DNA from: Novosphingobium subterraneum
GTDB taxonomy: Bacteria; Pseudomonadota; Alphaproteobacteria; Sphingomonadales; Sphingomonadaceae
Assembly: GCF_000807925.1 (NCBI RefSeq)
Contig: NZ_JRVC01000001.1
Location: forward strand, 248,001 to 312,000
Reading direction: 5' to 3'
Length of the DNA stretch: 64,000 nt
The notes below the pieces were generated by a model. It had not been told where the DNA came from. It made no database searches and was given only the letters and a program-made list of their open reading frames with translations. The translations under genes were made by a program, and so were the position numbers. Below are positions 26,492-36,101 of this stretch, in pieces (the stretch's first letter is position 1; every line of letters starts with the position of its first letter).

Positions 26492-27754
26492 TTAGCCAAA
26501 TGTTCGGGCCACGGATTCCAAGCCCTCTGATACTTTTGCCATTGAGACCCGGACCCCAGTATCCCGAGCGTGCGACGGCCAATCGGCGAGTGATGCACGA
26601 ACATCGTCGATCACTGCGAACACGCGCTTGGGAGAGATACCGTGGGTCTTCGCGAGTTTCTCTATATGTTGGCGGGTAATGGTGCGCCCTTCGCCCAGAA
26701 CAGCCATGTAATGCTCGCCGCCGGGGCCATTCGAGAACGTCAGGTCGAAGGCCGGCGCAAGCCGCCAATCTCCCCGAGCGTCCATCAGGTAAGCATGTTG
26801 GCGAACATGATCGTCGCGGTTTCGCGCGAGCACGTTGAAGACCATGCGGCGGAAGGCTTGCTCGACGTCCGCCATGCTGTGGGTGATCGCCAATGTCGCC
26901 TTCAGGAACCCGTCGTAGTCGACACTCGGCATATGCGGCGAGGCCTCAAGCACTCCGCCCAGACTGACCATATGAAGCCTTTTTCCGGGCACGGGCCGGT
27001 CGAAACGCCTTGTCGCGAAATGGCCTGGCCCCTTCGCAGAGGAGATCAATCGCGTTTCAGCCATTTCAATTCCCGCAGCGCGGGCCATCCGGGCGTAGGC
27101 CTCCTCCAGCGGCCCGATATCTGCGGGGTCGTTGGTCGCTGCAAACTTGACGATCCATTCCTCACCGGCGCTCCTGGTTCCCGCTGCAGCCAACTCGTCT
27201 CCTGCGGACAGCGTGCCGCCCGCGTCGATCGCCACATGAACTTTCGGCCGCGCGCCGCCCGAGCCGCCGCCCAGGCGAGTGAGCAGCGCCTCCAGCTCTG
27301 TCTCCTCGCCGAGCAGAACGTGGCGGGATTCATCGGCCAAAGCATCGAGGTCGATAGTACTTGAAGTTTCACCATCAAGCGTTTCAGGCTGGAATACGAG
27401 CGCGCCCCGACCTTTCGTGCCAACAAGGGCGAGCCGGTCGACTGCGTTTAGGTCTTCGAACCGGTGACCCATTTTCTGAAGCCGCCGCTTCAACAAGAGC
27501 ATGCCCCAGGCATCGGGCAGACAGTCCGACAGGAAACCGTGGAGGCCTTCAAAGGTCCGGCTGCGGGCAGGGTGCAGGCCCGGTTCAGCCGGATAGTGCA
27601 GCGGAGAAATTGGCATCCCTTCCGCTATGATCTCTGCAGACCATTCGAGCTGCGCAAGGCCCCTGGCCATTGCCAGCCTGCCGACCGAAAGCGGCGCGGC
27701 AGTCTCATCGGTCAGCAATCCAACCACCAAGGGCGTTCCCGGAGCCAGCTTCAT
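26492..27754 (-). CDS. hipA: HipA-family kinase toxin
   Basis: 420 residues with the HipA layout: an N-terminal HipA_N-like domain (LHGFLSDCLPDAWG), then the kinase core with a Ser/Gly-rich loop, FATRRFDRP, NVLARNRDDHVRQHAYLMD and the metal-binding LAPAFDL. In E. coli HipA the catalytic Asp309 is followed five residues later by Mg-binding Asn314. Here that position is Gln (DDHVRQ), which may weaken activity. It overlaps hipB by four bases. The 3' end points toward the helicase gene across a 129-base spacer. Confidence 0.88.
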   Translation of the reverse strand: MKLAPGTPLVVGLLTDETAAPLSVGRLAMARGLAQLEWSAEIIAEGMPISPLHYPAEPGLHPARSRTFEGLHGFLSDCLPDAWGMLLLKRRLQKMGHRFEDLNAVDRLALVGTKGRGALVFQPETLDGETSSTIDLDALADESRHVLLGEETELEALLTRLGGGSGGARPKVHVAIDAGGTLSAGDELAAAGTRSAGEEWIVKFAATNDPADIGPLEEAYARMARAAGIEMAETRLISSAKGPGHFATRRFDRPVPGKRLHMVSLGGVLEASPHMPSVDYDGFLKATLAITHSMADVEQAFRRMVFNVLARNRDDHVRQHAYLMDARGDWRLAPAFDLTFSNGPGGEHYMAVLGEGRTITRQHIEKLAKTHGISPKRVFAVIDDVRASLADWPSHARDTGVRVSMAKVSEGLESVARTFG

Positions 27755-28062
27755 GGCCTTGCACCGCTAGCACGCTTGCGCTGCGGCTTTGCTGCTTGGC
27801 GCTGCTGCGCGAGCAGCTCATCCATGCTGGTTGCCGGAACTTGCGGAAACAGCGCGACAATGCCTTCATCGCAGCGCAGTGCGATGGCGGCGCGCACAAG
27901 ATCTTCGATCGAAGCCCTGCCTTCGGCCTCCATCCTTCGCCACGTCCTGTGAGACACGCCAGCTTTGGCAGCTGCCGCTTGCTGGGTAAGGTCGAGGGCC
28001 AGGCGGCGTACCTTGATCCGCTTGCCGAGGCCCGTCAGCTGATCCGGGAGGGTGAGATACAT
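27751..28062 (-). CDS. hipB: HipB-type XRE antitoxin
   Basis: 103 residues. An N-terminal helix-turn-helix (LTQQAAAAKAGVSHRTWRRME) is followed by a Lys/Arg-rich tail that ends in the hipA overlap. It should neutralise HipA and repress the operon by binding the two AGGCC-N5-TGGCC sites directly upstream. The start codon abuts the first site. Confidence 0.88.
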   Translation of the reverse strand: MYLTLPDQLTGLGKRIKVRRLALDLTQQAAAAKAGVSHRTWRRMEAEGRASIEDLVRAAIALRCDEGIVALFPQVPATSMDELLAQQRQAAKPQRKRASGARP

Positions 28063-28117
28063 AGGCCATATATGGCCTTTATCCGCAAAAACGTCAACTT
28101 ATAGGCCTTATTTGGCC
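28063..28117. promoter_or_regulatory. Paired hipBA operator sites
   Basis: AGGCCATATATGGCC (28063-28077; the palindrome extends to 28078) and AGGCCTTATTTGGCC (28103-28117) share the pattern AGGCC-N5-TGGCC. They begin 40 bases apart, close to four helical turns, so bound HipB dimers would sit on one face. The first site touches the hipB start codon, so the operon message has a very short leader or the site lies in transcribed DNA. Confidence 0.75.
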
Positions 28118-28220
28118 GATGAACTCTCCCTAGTGCAATGCTGCGGGCCAAAACAGGCATTCCAAGAGTGGCGCTGCTCAACGCCTCTGGCGCAATTCCA
28201 AGCTCCGCGCTGCCGAACCG

Positions 28221-28236
28221 GAAGGGGAGGGGGAGG
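28221..28236 (+). promoter_or_regulatory. Polypurine tract (copy 2)
   Basis: GAAGGGGAGGGGGAGG lies 31 bases before the ATG at 28268. The gene has its own closer ribosome site (AGGAG, 28257-28261). Between them a tiny frame (GTG 28242, MRISIRSSA) ends in a TGA that overlaps the ATG, so the tract could serve as ribosome site for a coupled leader peptide. Confidence 0.55.
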
Positions 28237-28267
28237 CTGTGGTGCGCATCAGCATCAGGAGCAGCGC

Positions 28268-31200
28268 ATGACCGATCTTTTCACCCCGTTCGACTCCCGC
28301 CTTGATCAGGTCATCGACGAAGTCGCGCTCGAGATCGCCGGTGGATCGCTTACGAAGATGACGCTCTTCGACGCAATGAAGCGCCTCCATGGAGGAAGCT
28401 CGGCTGAGGGCCGCTGGGCACAGCGCGATGCGTATGACCTCCTCGAAGCAGGGGTGACCCGTCACCTCCTAAGATTACCCCGTCCGGTGCGCCTGGACGA
28501 CATCACCGCTTTGAGTCTTCTGGTTGAGCAGCTGCCAACCCATACGGTCAGGAGCGAAGACCAGATTCGGTTTCAACAGTTCTCCACGCCTGCCGATCTT
28601 GCGGCACTTGCGACTGTCCTTGCGCAGCCCCGGCCAGACGACATCGTGCTGGAGCCGAGTGCGGGACATGGTGCGCTCGTGGCCAGCCTGCCGACAGTAA
28701 GGCAGCTGCACCTCAATGAGCTTGATCCCAAACGCCGTGAGAAACTCGCTCTGCTGTTCAAACATGCCAAGCTTACCGGGATCGACGGTGCGATGCTGGC
28801 TTCCGCGCTGGATCCTTCGCTGCGCCCCAGCCTGATTCTCATGAACCCCCCGTTCTCCCGTTCGGAGGGAAGGGGCGTCGATCAATTCGCTGCTGTCCGC
28901 CATCTGCGCGCCGCGCTCGGTCGATTGGCTCCTGGCGGCAGACTTGTCGCTATCATGCCGGACTGGTTCACCACCAGCGCTAGGCTCTCGAAAATCTATG
29001 ACCAGACATTCGAGAACTGCACGGTGCAAACAGCTTGCCGCCTTGCCAGGTGCTACCACAAGCAGGGGACCAGCGTGCCGGTTCGCCTCTACGTGATCGA
29101 CAAGGTTCCCGGAAACATCCGTCCTGCGATCCTCGCTAGATCGAATGTCGCCGAGATTGCCGCGGCGGTTGCAGTGGTAAAGCGGGCAGTCGGTCCTTGC
29201 GAGGCTTCACCAATTTACGCACGGCAGCAGACCAAGCCCGGCACGCTTTTCAAGGCGATGCGCACAAGTGCAAAGCCGCCTGCGGCTAAGCCGCGCGTAA
29301 TCGAAGCGCCATCGATATCGCCGCTTGTTTTTCGCAGCCTGGCAACGCCGCGCCCTCTGGGCGAGCAGGCCGGTGTCTATCTGCCTTACCGCCCGAGCCG
29401 GATCGACATCGATGGTGCAAAGGCGCACCCGACCCCGCTGGTGGAAAGTGTGGCCATGGGCTCCATACCAGCGCCGGTGCCGGAGTATTGCCCCAGCCTG
29501 CAGGGCCGCATCCTCAAAGAAAGCCTGCTTTCGGAAGCGCAGCTCGAGACGGTGATCTATGCCGGCAATGCCTGGCAGCAGTATCTGCCGGGCCTGTTCG
29601 TCCCGGCTGACGAAGGTGTCGCTCTCACTCTGGCCGAAGACGGACACAGCTACCGCAAGGGCTACTTCCTCGGTGATGGCACTGGCGCGGGCAAAGGCCG
29701 ACAGATTGCCGCCTGCATTCTAGACAACTGGCTAGCCGGACGCCGCAAGGCGATCTGGGTATCCAAGAACGAGAGCCTGCTCGAAGATGCGCGCCGGGAT
29801 TGGAGCGCGATCGGCGGGATGACTGCCGACATTCAACCGCTCTCCAGCTGGAAAATCGATCAGCCAGTGCCGTTCCGCGAGGGGATCCTCTTCGTCACGT
29901 ACCCGACGCTGCGCAGTCAGAGGCAGGATGCGACCCGTCTGAAGCAATTGCTGGACTGGGCCGGGGCGGATTTCGAAGGTGTCATCGCCTTTGATGAGAG
30001 CCACGAAATGGGCGGGGTGGCAGGAGGCGAGGGCGCCCGCGGGAGCAAATCAGGTTCCCAGCAGGGCATCGCCGGCGTCATGCTCCAGAACCATCTGCCC
30101 AAGGCCCGCGTGCTCTATGCCTCGGCGACCGGGGCCTCTGAAGTCAACAATCTCGCCTATGCGGTTCGGCTCGGCCTTTGGGGACCAGGAACGGCGTTTG
30201 CCAACCGCGAGGATTTCATCAGCCAGATCAGGGCAGGTGGCATCGCTGCGATGGAGCTGGTGTCGCGCGACCTTAAGGCCCTTGGGCTTTACCAGGCACG
30301 GGCGCTGAGCTTTGCCGGGGTCGAGTACGAAATCCTCAAGCACGGCCTGACGGCCCAGCAGATCGCTGTCTACGACACCTATGCGGATGCTTGGGCGATT
30401 ATTCACCAGAACATGGAGGAGTCGCTCGCGCTGACCGGTGTGGTCGACGAGATCGACGGCACCACGCTGAACGGCGGCGCGAAGGCCGCAGCCCGCAGCC
30501 GCTTCGAAAGCACCAAGCAGCGCTTCTTCAACCAGCTGCTGCTTTCGATGAAGCTCCCGACTCTGATCAGCGCCATCAATAAGCACCTGGACCAGGATGA
30601 CGTGGTCGTGGTTCAGCTGGTCTCGACCGCCGAAAGCATCCTCGACCGAAGGCTCGACAGCCTTTCACCCGAAGAGCGGGCCGAACTCGACCTTGATCTC
30701 AGCCCGCTTGATGCGGTCATCGAATACCTCGAGCGAGCTTTTCCCACCCAGCAGATGACGTTCTACACCGACGACACCGGTGCTACCCGTTCGACGCCGA
30801 TGTTCGACGAGGACGGCCGCCCCGTGCACAACCAGGCTGCGATCGCCCGGCGCGCCGAGCTGATCGAGCATCTTTGCGCGATGCCGCCAATCAAGCCAGC
30901 CCTCGACGGGATCATCGAACACTACGGGACGGATAAGGTCGCAGAAGTCACCGGGCGCACAAAGCGCCTCATTTCTCAGGCCGATGGTAGCCAGCGCCTC
31001 GAAACTCGCTCCCCCCGCACGAACCAGTCGGAAACCGACCAGTTCATGGATGGCCGCAAACCCATTCTCGTCTTCAGCGATGCAGGCGGAACGGGGCGTT
31101 CCTACCATGCCAGCCTTGACGCACCCTGCCAGAAGCGCCGGGTGCATTTCCTTCTAGAGCCGGGCTGGCGCGCTGACCGGGCCATCCAGGGCCTCGGCCG

Positions 31201-32482
31201 CACCCACCGCACTCATCAGGCGAACACCCCCCTATTCAGGCCGGTCACGACCAACTGCAAAGGTGAGCTGCGCTTCACCAGCACGATCGCGCGGCGCCTC
31301 GACAGCCTTGGGGCATTGACGCGTGGCCAGCGCCAAACCGGCGGCCAGAATCTGTTCGATCCGGCGGACAATCTCGAAAGCCCTTATGCCAAGGCGGCGC
31401 TCACCAGCTGGTTCGGCCTCCTCGCAGAGGGAACGCTGAAGAGCGTGACCTTGTCCGACTTCGAGCAACGCAGCGGATTGACGATCGTCTCCCAGGATGG
31501 CGTGCTCGAAGAAGACCTTCCCCCGATCCAGCGGTGGCTCAACCGCATTCTTGCCCTGCCGATCGGCATGCAGAACGCAATTTTCGATGAGTTTCTCGGG
31601 CTCCTCGAAGCCCGGGTTTCCGCGGCGCGTGAGGCCGGTTCTCTCGATGTGGGCGTCGAAACGATCCAGGTCGAAAGTGCCGACGTCATCGAAGATATTG
31701 TGCTGCGGACGGATGCACGGACCGGGGCGACCTCGCACCTCCTCCAGCTGGCGCTCAGGACGCGTACCCGGCCAATCACGCTGGAAAGGGTGAAGCAGCG
31801 CCTCGAGCTGTCGGACGGGTGCATGCTGATGCACAATACCAAGAGCGGCAGGGCGGCGCTGGCTGAGCCGTCCCGGCATTTCATGACCGATCGGGGCGAA
31901 CTGATCCGCCGCGTCATTCTCCACCGACCGCTGCGCCGCGAATACCATCACCTTGATGATCTTGCCGAGTCTGCGTGGGCGGAATGTCCTCGGGAGACCT
32001 TCGAGCAACTTTGGTGTGCCGAAGTCGCCGAGCTGGCCGAGAAGCTGACAACCGAGAAGATCTACCTCGCCACAGGACTGCTGCTGCCGATATGGTCGAG
32101 CCTTCCGATCGACTATCTGGAAGTGAGGCGAATCGTCGATGAGGAGGGACGCAGCTGGCTCGGCCGCATCGTTCACGAGCTCGACGTCGCAAACCTTTTG
32201 CAGAAGTTCGACATTACCTCGAATGTCGAACTCTCGGAGCAAACGATCCTCAAGGCGCTCGGCGAGCATCGGACGATACCTATCAAGCAACCGTTCGAGG
32301 CCACCATCAAGTCCTCGCGGGTCGCCAACGAGCAGCGCTACGAGATCGTTGGCGCCCCCGTCGATCAGCTGCCCTGGTTGAAGAGCATCGGCTGTTTCAC
32401 CGAGATCATTTCGTTCCGCACAAGGGTGTTCATTCCGACAACGGCAGCAGAGGCCGTGCTGGCGGCGCTCCTGATGCGGTGA
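28268..32482 (+). CDS. Giant strawberry-notch-like helicase with methyltransferase-like N-terminus
   Basis: 1404 residues. An N-terminal SAM-methyltransferase-like region has motif I EPSAGHG (129-135) and NPPF (193-196), the catalytic motif of N6-adenine methylases. A superfamily 2 helicase core follows: Walker A GDGTGAGKG (Lys476), DESH box FDESHEMGG, and a C-terminal RecA lobe with GLGRTHRTHQ. This is the bacterial strawberry-notch family found on conjugative plasmids and phages. A role in modifying or protecting plasmid DNA is inferred. AGGAG is 6 bases upstream. Confidence 0.82.
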   Translation: MTDLFTPFDSRLDQVIDEVALEIAGGSLTKMTLFDAMKRLHGGSSAEGRWAQRDAYDLLEAGVTRHLLRLPRPVRLDDITALSLLVEQLPTHTVRSEDQIRFQQFSTPADLAALATVLAQPRPDDIVLEPSAGHGALVASLPTVRQLHLNELDPKRREKLALLFKHAKLTGIDGAMLASALDPSLRPSLILMNPPFSRSEGRGVDQFAAVRHLRAALGRLAPGGRLVAIMPDWFTTSARLSKIYDQTFENCTVQTACRLARCYHKQGTSVPVRLYVIDKVPGNIRPAILARSNVAEIAAAVAVVKRAVGPCEASPIYARQQTKPGTLFKAMRTSAKPPAAKPRVIEAPSISPLVFRSLATPRPLGEQAGVYLPYRPSRIDIDGAKAHPTPLVESVAMGSIPAPVPEYCPSLQGRILKESLLSEAQLETVIYAGNAWQQYLPGLFVPADEGVALTLAEDGHSYRKGYFLGDGTGAGKGRQIAACILDNWLAGRRKAIWVSKNESLLEDARRDWSAIGGMTADIQPLSSWKIDQPVPFREGILFVTYPTLRSQRQDATRLKQLLDWAGADFEGVIAFDESHEMGGVAGGEGARGSKSGSQQGIAGVMLQNHLPKARVLYASATGASEVNNLAYAVRLGLWGPGTAFANREDFISQIRAGGIAAMELVSRDLKALGLYQARALSFAGVEYEILKHGLTAQQIAVYDTYADAWAIIHQNMEESLALTGVVDEIDGTTLNGGAKAAARSRFESTKQRFFNQLLLSMKLPTLISAINKHLDQDDVVVVQLVSTAESILDRRLDSLSPEERAELDLDLSPLDAVIEYLERAFPTQQMTFYTDDTGATRSTPMFDEDGRPVHNQAAIARRAELIEHLCAMPPIKPALDGIIEHYGTDKVAEVTGRTKRLISQADGSQRLETRSPRTNQSETDQFMDGRKPILVFSDAGGTGRSYHASLDAPCQKRRVHFLLEPGWRADRAIQGLGRTHRTHQANTPLFRPVTTNCKGELRFTSTIARRLDSLGALTRGQRQTGGQNLFDPADNLESPYAKAALTSWFGLLAEGTLKSVTLSDFEQRSGLTIVSQDGVLEEDLPPIQRWLNRILALPIGMQNAIFDEFLGLLEARVSAAREAGSLDVGVETIQVESADVIEDIVLRTDARTGATSHLLQLALRTRTRPITLERVKQRLELSDGCMLMHNTKSGRAALAEPSRHFMTDRGELIRRVILHRPLRREYHHLDDLAESAWAECPRETFEQLWCAEVAELAEKLTTEKIYLATGLLLPIWSSLPIDYLEVRRIVDEEGRSWLGRIVHELDVANLLQKFDITSNVELSEQTILKALGEHRTIPIKQPFEATIKSSRVANEQRYEIVGAPVDQLPWLKSIGCFTEIISFRTRVFIPTTAAEAVLAALLMR

Positions 32483-32562
32483 TGGGAGGCAGCACCGAAG
32501 GCGCTGAACCCACGGTGACTGCGACAAGTGCACAGGATCTTGGATGCTTGAACCCGACAAAC

Positions 32563-32580
32563 AAGGGGAGGGGGAGGGGA
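32563..32580 (+). promoter_or_regulatory. Polypurine tract (copy 3)
   Basis: AAGGGGAGGGGGAGGGGA, the purest copy, lies 44 bases before the ATG at 32625 and 14 bases before an in-frame ATG at 32595. The first start has its own AGGAG eight bases upstream. Confidence 0.55.
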
Positions 32581-32624
32581 TCTGTGCCCCGGTGATGGCC
32601 GGGAGCAGATCAGGAGTGACCGAG

Positions 32625-34703
32625 ATGCTGATTCCCTTTTCCAAGCTCTATTTGAGCGATGCGAACGTGCGCAAAACACGCAATGACCAAGACGACGCGC
32701 AGCTTTCTGCGGACATCGAGGCCCGCGGCCTCCTGCAGAACCTGCTGGTGACCAAGAGCAAGAAGCGCGGCCAGTTTGCGGTGATCGCCGGTGGCCGCCG
32801 CCTGCGGGCCATTGGCATGATCATTGATCGCGGGGCCTGGGCTGCGGATGCCGAAGTAGAATGCAAGCTGCTCGAGGGTAGCGAAGAGACGGCGGGCGAA
32901 GCCTCGCTCGCCGAGAACTTCCAGCGGGTCGGCATGTCTCCGGCTGAAGAATGCCGCGCCTTCCAGCATTTCATCAAGGAAGGCAGCGATATCGCGGCCG
33001 TAGCCAAGCGCTTCGGACTCACCCAGCGGTTCGTCGAAGGCCGGCTGCGCCTTGCTAATCTGGCAGCGCCGATTTTCGAGGCACTCGCCGCCGGTGACAT
33101 CACCCTCGAAATCGCCAAAGCTTATGCTGCGACCGACCAGCACGAAGTGCAGATCCGCGTCTTCGAGCAGATGCGCCATGCCTACAACCCCAGCGCCGAC
33201 GCCATTCGCCGCATGGTCGCCACCGGCTCGATGCGCGGTAATGACCCTATCGCGCTTCTGATCGGCGAAGATGCCTATGTGGCTGCCGGCGGCAAGGTCG
33301 AGCGGGATCTGTTCAGCGATGCGGGCGAGGATCGCTGGATCGATATCGATATCGCGCACCGGCTCGCCTCCGAAAAGATGGAAGCGGAAGCCGAGCGCCT
33401 GACCTCGGAGACCGGTCTCGCCTGGATCAGCCCGGTGGCCGCCAGCAATTCCTGGCAGGCCCGCAGCGAGATGGGCGTCTCCGCTGTCCGGCTCCCGCCC
33501 GTGCCCCTCTCGGAAACGGCGCGCGCCCGCATCGACGAGATCGATGCCCGGATAGATGAGATCAACGCGATCTTCGATGAAGGTGAAGAGCAAGAGGACG
33601 TCGATTTCGGAAAGCTCGAGGCCGAATACGAGGCTCTCGATGCCGAACGCAGCGACCTCAACAATCCGGTTCGCGAGCTGCCTGAAGAATGGCGCGGTGA
33701 AGTCGGCCGCTTCCTCGTGCTCACCACCCGCGGCGAGATGGTTCTCGAGGCCGATTACTACAGCGAGAAGCGGCTGTCGTTCGAGACCGATGACCAAGGC
33801 AATGTCACCGCAACGGCAGAAGAGCCAGCGCCGACCTCAGGGAGCCGCGCAAGTGGTGCTCCCGCACGGCCTGAGGCGATCGCACCCGGAAGCGAGAAGC
33901 CGATCAGCGCGAGGCTGTTCGACGAGCTCGCCGTTCAGCGCCGCAATATCCTGTCGGCCTGCCTGCTTGGCGATCCGGGGCTTGCCCTCGATTTCGCCAT
34001 CTTCGCGCTCGCGGACAATCGCAGCTATGAGGGGAAGGGCACCTCGATCAAGGCGGGACGGCCGAGCGATCCTGCGACCGGCGAGGTTCCGCAATCAGCG
34101 GCCGAGGGCATTCTCGCCGAGGCCGAGGATGGTCTCGACAAGGCGTGGCAGGAGCAGGGCAGTGTTGCGGCCCGTTTCATCGCCTTCCGCGACCTCGAAG
34201 ATGACGCTAAGGCGGCCTGGCTTGCCTATGCGGTGGCGCTCTCGCTCGAGGCCAAGAAGGGCTATGGATCCGAGTATCATCCGGTTCATGCCGTGCTTGG
34301 GTCGATGCTCGATGTCGACGTTGCGGCTCTGTGGCGGCCGACTGCCGAGAATTTCTTCGACCGGGTGAGCAAGACTTCCTGCCTCGCCGCGCTGACCGAG
34401 GTTGGCGGAAGTGACCTCGCTGCGCGCTATGCGGCGTCCAAGAAGGCGGACCTCGCCAAGACGTGCGAGACGATCTTCGCCGGTAAGGCGATCATCGAGC
34501 AGGAGGTCAAGGAAGCCGCCCTTGCCTGGCTGCCCGAGGCCATGAAGTTCAGTGCGGCCATGCCGGAGGGCGCACAAAGCGCTGATCCTGATGCCTCCGA
34601 AGACGGCAAGGCCGACATCGACGCGATCGAGGGGGTGGTCGCACTGCCGGATGCCGAAGAGGAACCCGAAGGCGCCGCCACAGACACGGCAGTGGCTGCC
34701 TGA
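32625..34703 (+). CDS. Large ParB-like protein
   Basis: 692 residues. The N-terminal ParB/Srx-type domain has LLQNLLVTKS, GGRRLRAIG and ASLAENFQRVGMSPAEE, then a helix-turn-helix (VAKRFGLTQRFVEGRLRLANL). A long C-terminal region of unknown fold follows, with an acidic segment (EGEEQEDVDFG) and an acidic, Ala-rich tail. It is twice the size of a partition ParB and lacks a neighbouring parA. Similar proteins next to ArdC and helicase genes mark conjugative-plasmid leading regions. AGGAG stands 8 bases before the ATG. Confidence 0.82.
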   Translation: MLIPFSKLYLSDANVRKTRNDQDDAQLSADIEARGLLQNLLVTKSKKRGQFAVIAGGRRLRAIGMIIDRGAWAADAEVECKLLEGSEETAGEASLAENFQRVGMSPAEECRAFQHFIKEGSDIAAVAKRFGLTQRFVEGRLRLANLAAPIFEALAAGDITLEIAKAYAATDQHEVQIRVFEQMRHAYNPSADAIRRMVATGSMRGNDPIALLIGEDAYVAAGGKVERDLFSDAGEDRWIDIDIAHRLASEKMEAEAERLTSETGLAWISPVAASNSWQARSEMGVSAVRLPPVPLSETARARIDEIDARIDEINAIFDEGEEQEDVDFGKLEAEYEALDAERSDLNNPVRELPEEWRGEVGRFLVLTTRGEMVLEADYYSEKRLSFETDDQGNVTATAEEPAPTSGSRASGAPARPEAIAPGSEKPISARLFDELAVQRRNILSACLLGDPGLALDFAIFALADNRSYEGKGTSIKAGRPSDPATGEVPQSAAEGILAEAEDGLDKAWQEQGSVAARFIAFRDLEDDAKAAWLAYAVALSLEAKKGYGSEYHPVHAVLGSMLDVDVAALWRPTAENFFDRVSKTSCLAALTEVGGSDLAARYAASKKADLAKTCETIFAGKAIIEQEVKEAALAWLPEAMKFSAAMPEGAQSADPDASEDGKADIDAIEGVVALPDAEEEPEGAATDTAVAA

Positions 34704-34729
34704 ACGCCTCACCCTCCTCCTGATGTCCT

Positions 34730-34768
34730 GGCCCGGTCGCTCACTCGAGTGGCCGGGCCTTCTTCTTC
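34730..34768 (+). terminator. Terminator hairpin after the ParB-like gene
   Basis: GGCCCGG (34730-34736) pairs with CCGGGCC (34753-34759), followed by TTCTTCTTCC. The loop contains CACTCGAGTG, itself a palindrome. It lies between the ParB-like gene and ardC, so ardC probably has partly separate expression. Confidence 0.7.
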
Positions 34769-34785
34769 CACGAAGGGAAATGCCG

Positions 34786-35724
34786 ATGCGCCGCGGACCA
34801 AAGCGCGATGTCGCGCAGGAAATTACCAATCTCATCATTGCACGGATCGAGGCCGGCACAATGCCCTGGCGGCGGCCCTGGAAAAAGACCGGGGCAGGGG
34901 GCGCGCCCTTGCGTGCAGGCGGACTGCCCTACACCGGGATCAATCGCCTCTATCTCTGGGCTGTCGCCGACTGCTTCGGCTACGCCTCGCGCTACTGGAT
35001 GACCTATCGTCAGGCTCAGGAACTGGGCGGGCAAGTGCGCAAGGGTGAGACGGCCGAGCCGAGCATCTATTTCAACAGCACGAGCAAGACCGACGTAGAT
35101 CAGGCGACTGGCGAGGAGACGTCGAAAACCATCCGGTTCATGCGATCCTACAGCGTTTTCAATGCCTCGCAGATCGAAGGCCTGCCGCCGCATTTCTATC
35201 CCAGTCCGGTCCCCGAAGCACCGCCGCAACCCTCTGTGAAGGCAGCGGCCATCCAGGCCTTCTTTGCTCCGATACCTGCTGATATCCGCCATGGCGGTGA
35301 CCGTGCATTCTTCTCTCCGGGCGGAGACTATATCCAGCTTCCAGAACGCGGCGCCTTCCGCACCGAGGACGGATATGTCGCCACCAAAGCGCACGAACTC
35401 GGCCATTGGAGCGGGCACCCCTCGCGGCTCGCGCGCACATTCGGCAAGCGGTTCGGCGACAAGGCCTACGCCTTCGAGGAACTGGTCGCGGAGCAGGTCA
35501 GTGCCCGGATCTGCTATGAGCTGGGCCTCCCCGCAGACCTCCATGAAAGCCACGCCAGCTACATCGCCCATTGGCTCGATATCCTGAAATCCGACAAGAC
35601 CGCGATCATCACGGCTGCCGCCAAGGCCGATCAGGCTTTCAACCTGCTTGCAGCCTATTCGGGCTATGAGAGTGAACCTGCGGAGGAAGCCCATGAAGAG
35701 GCGCCAGTTCCGGCTTACGCTTGA
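34786..35724 (+). CDS. ardC: ArdC-like antirestriction protein (zincin type)
   Basis: 312 residues. The N-terminal ArdC domain (DUF1738-like; EAGTMPWRRPW, INRLYLW, YWMTYRQAQELGG, VRKGE) binds single-stranded DNA in known members. The C-terminal metallopeptidase-like domain has HELGH at 203-207 and a downstream EELVAE. ArdC of pSA protects incoming plasmid DNA from restriction. ATG 34786 is preferred to ATG 34780 because AGGGA is then 7 bases upstream. Confidence 0.88.
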   Translation: MRRGPKRDVAQEITNLIIARIEAGTMPWRRPWKKTGAGGAPLRAGGLPYTGINRLYLWAVADCFGYASRYWMTYRQAQELGGQVRKGETAEPSIYFNSTSKTDVDQATGEETSKTIRFMRSYSVFNASQIEGLPPHFYPSPVPEAPPQPSVKAAAIQAFFAPIPADIRHGGDRAFFSPGGDYIQLPERGAFRTEDGYVATKAHELGHWSGHPSRLARTFGKRFGDKAYAFEELVAEQVSARICYELGLPADLHESHASYIAHWLDILKSDKTAIITAAAKADQAFNLLAAYSGYESEPAEEAHEEAPVPAYA

Positions 35725-36085
35725 GCCAACCGCAGACGACGCGGTGCGGCTTGCGCAGCTGAGCCGCTATGCCAGCGACCTTGCGAGCAGAGGTTCTGCG
35801 GACATTGGCGCAGCGCTCGGCGGCCATGTTGGGGTGCTGTTCCCCGGGCGGAACCGTCATGCGGTCCTGGAGAGCCTCCTCGGCAAAGGAGAACCCGGTT
35901 GGTCACTGGTGTCCGATCCGGGGCAGGGCGGCTCCCTGGTTATCCAGACAACCGAGGCTGGCGCTGCGGTCTCGGCGATTGCGAGAATCCTCGAACAGGT
36001 CGCTCCCGGGGCTCTCTTGCGGCCGATGATCTATGAGCCACTGTCCCTGAGAAGCTCAGGGAAACATCACCGCAGTCTGCATTGA
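35693..36085 (+). CDS. Uncharacterised plasmid protein
   Basis: 130 residues, not recognised. It opens with a basic MKRRQFRLTL and shows no transmembrane segment or clear motif; GRNRHAVLESLLG is the most conserved-looking stretch. GGAGG is 6 bases before the ATG, and the gene overlaps the ardC 3' end by 32 bases in another frame, so it is probably co-expressed with ardC. Confidence 0.65.
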   Translation: MKRRQFRLTLEPTADDAVRLAQLSRYASDLASRGSADIGAALGGHVGVLFPGRNRHAVLESLLGKGEPGWSLVSDPGQGGSLVIQTTEAGAAVSAIARILEQVAPGALLRPMIYEPLSLRSSGKHHRSLH

Positions 36086-36101
36086 GGGGAGGGGGAGGAG
36101 G
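36084..36101 (+). promoter_or_regulatory. Polypurine tract (copy 4)
   Basis: GAGGGGAGGGGGAGGAGG begins inside the preceding stop codon and ends 30 bases before the ATG at 36132, which has its own AAGGA. It is followed at once by a short inverted repeat (36102-36119). Confidence 0.55.
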
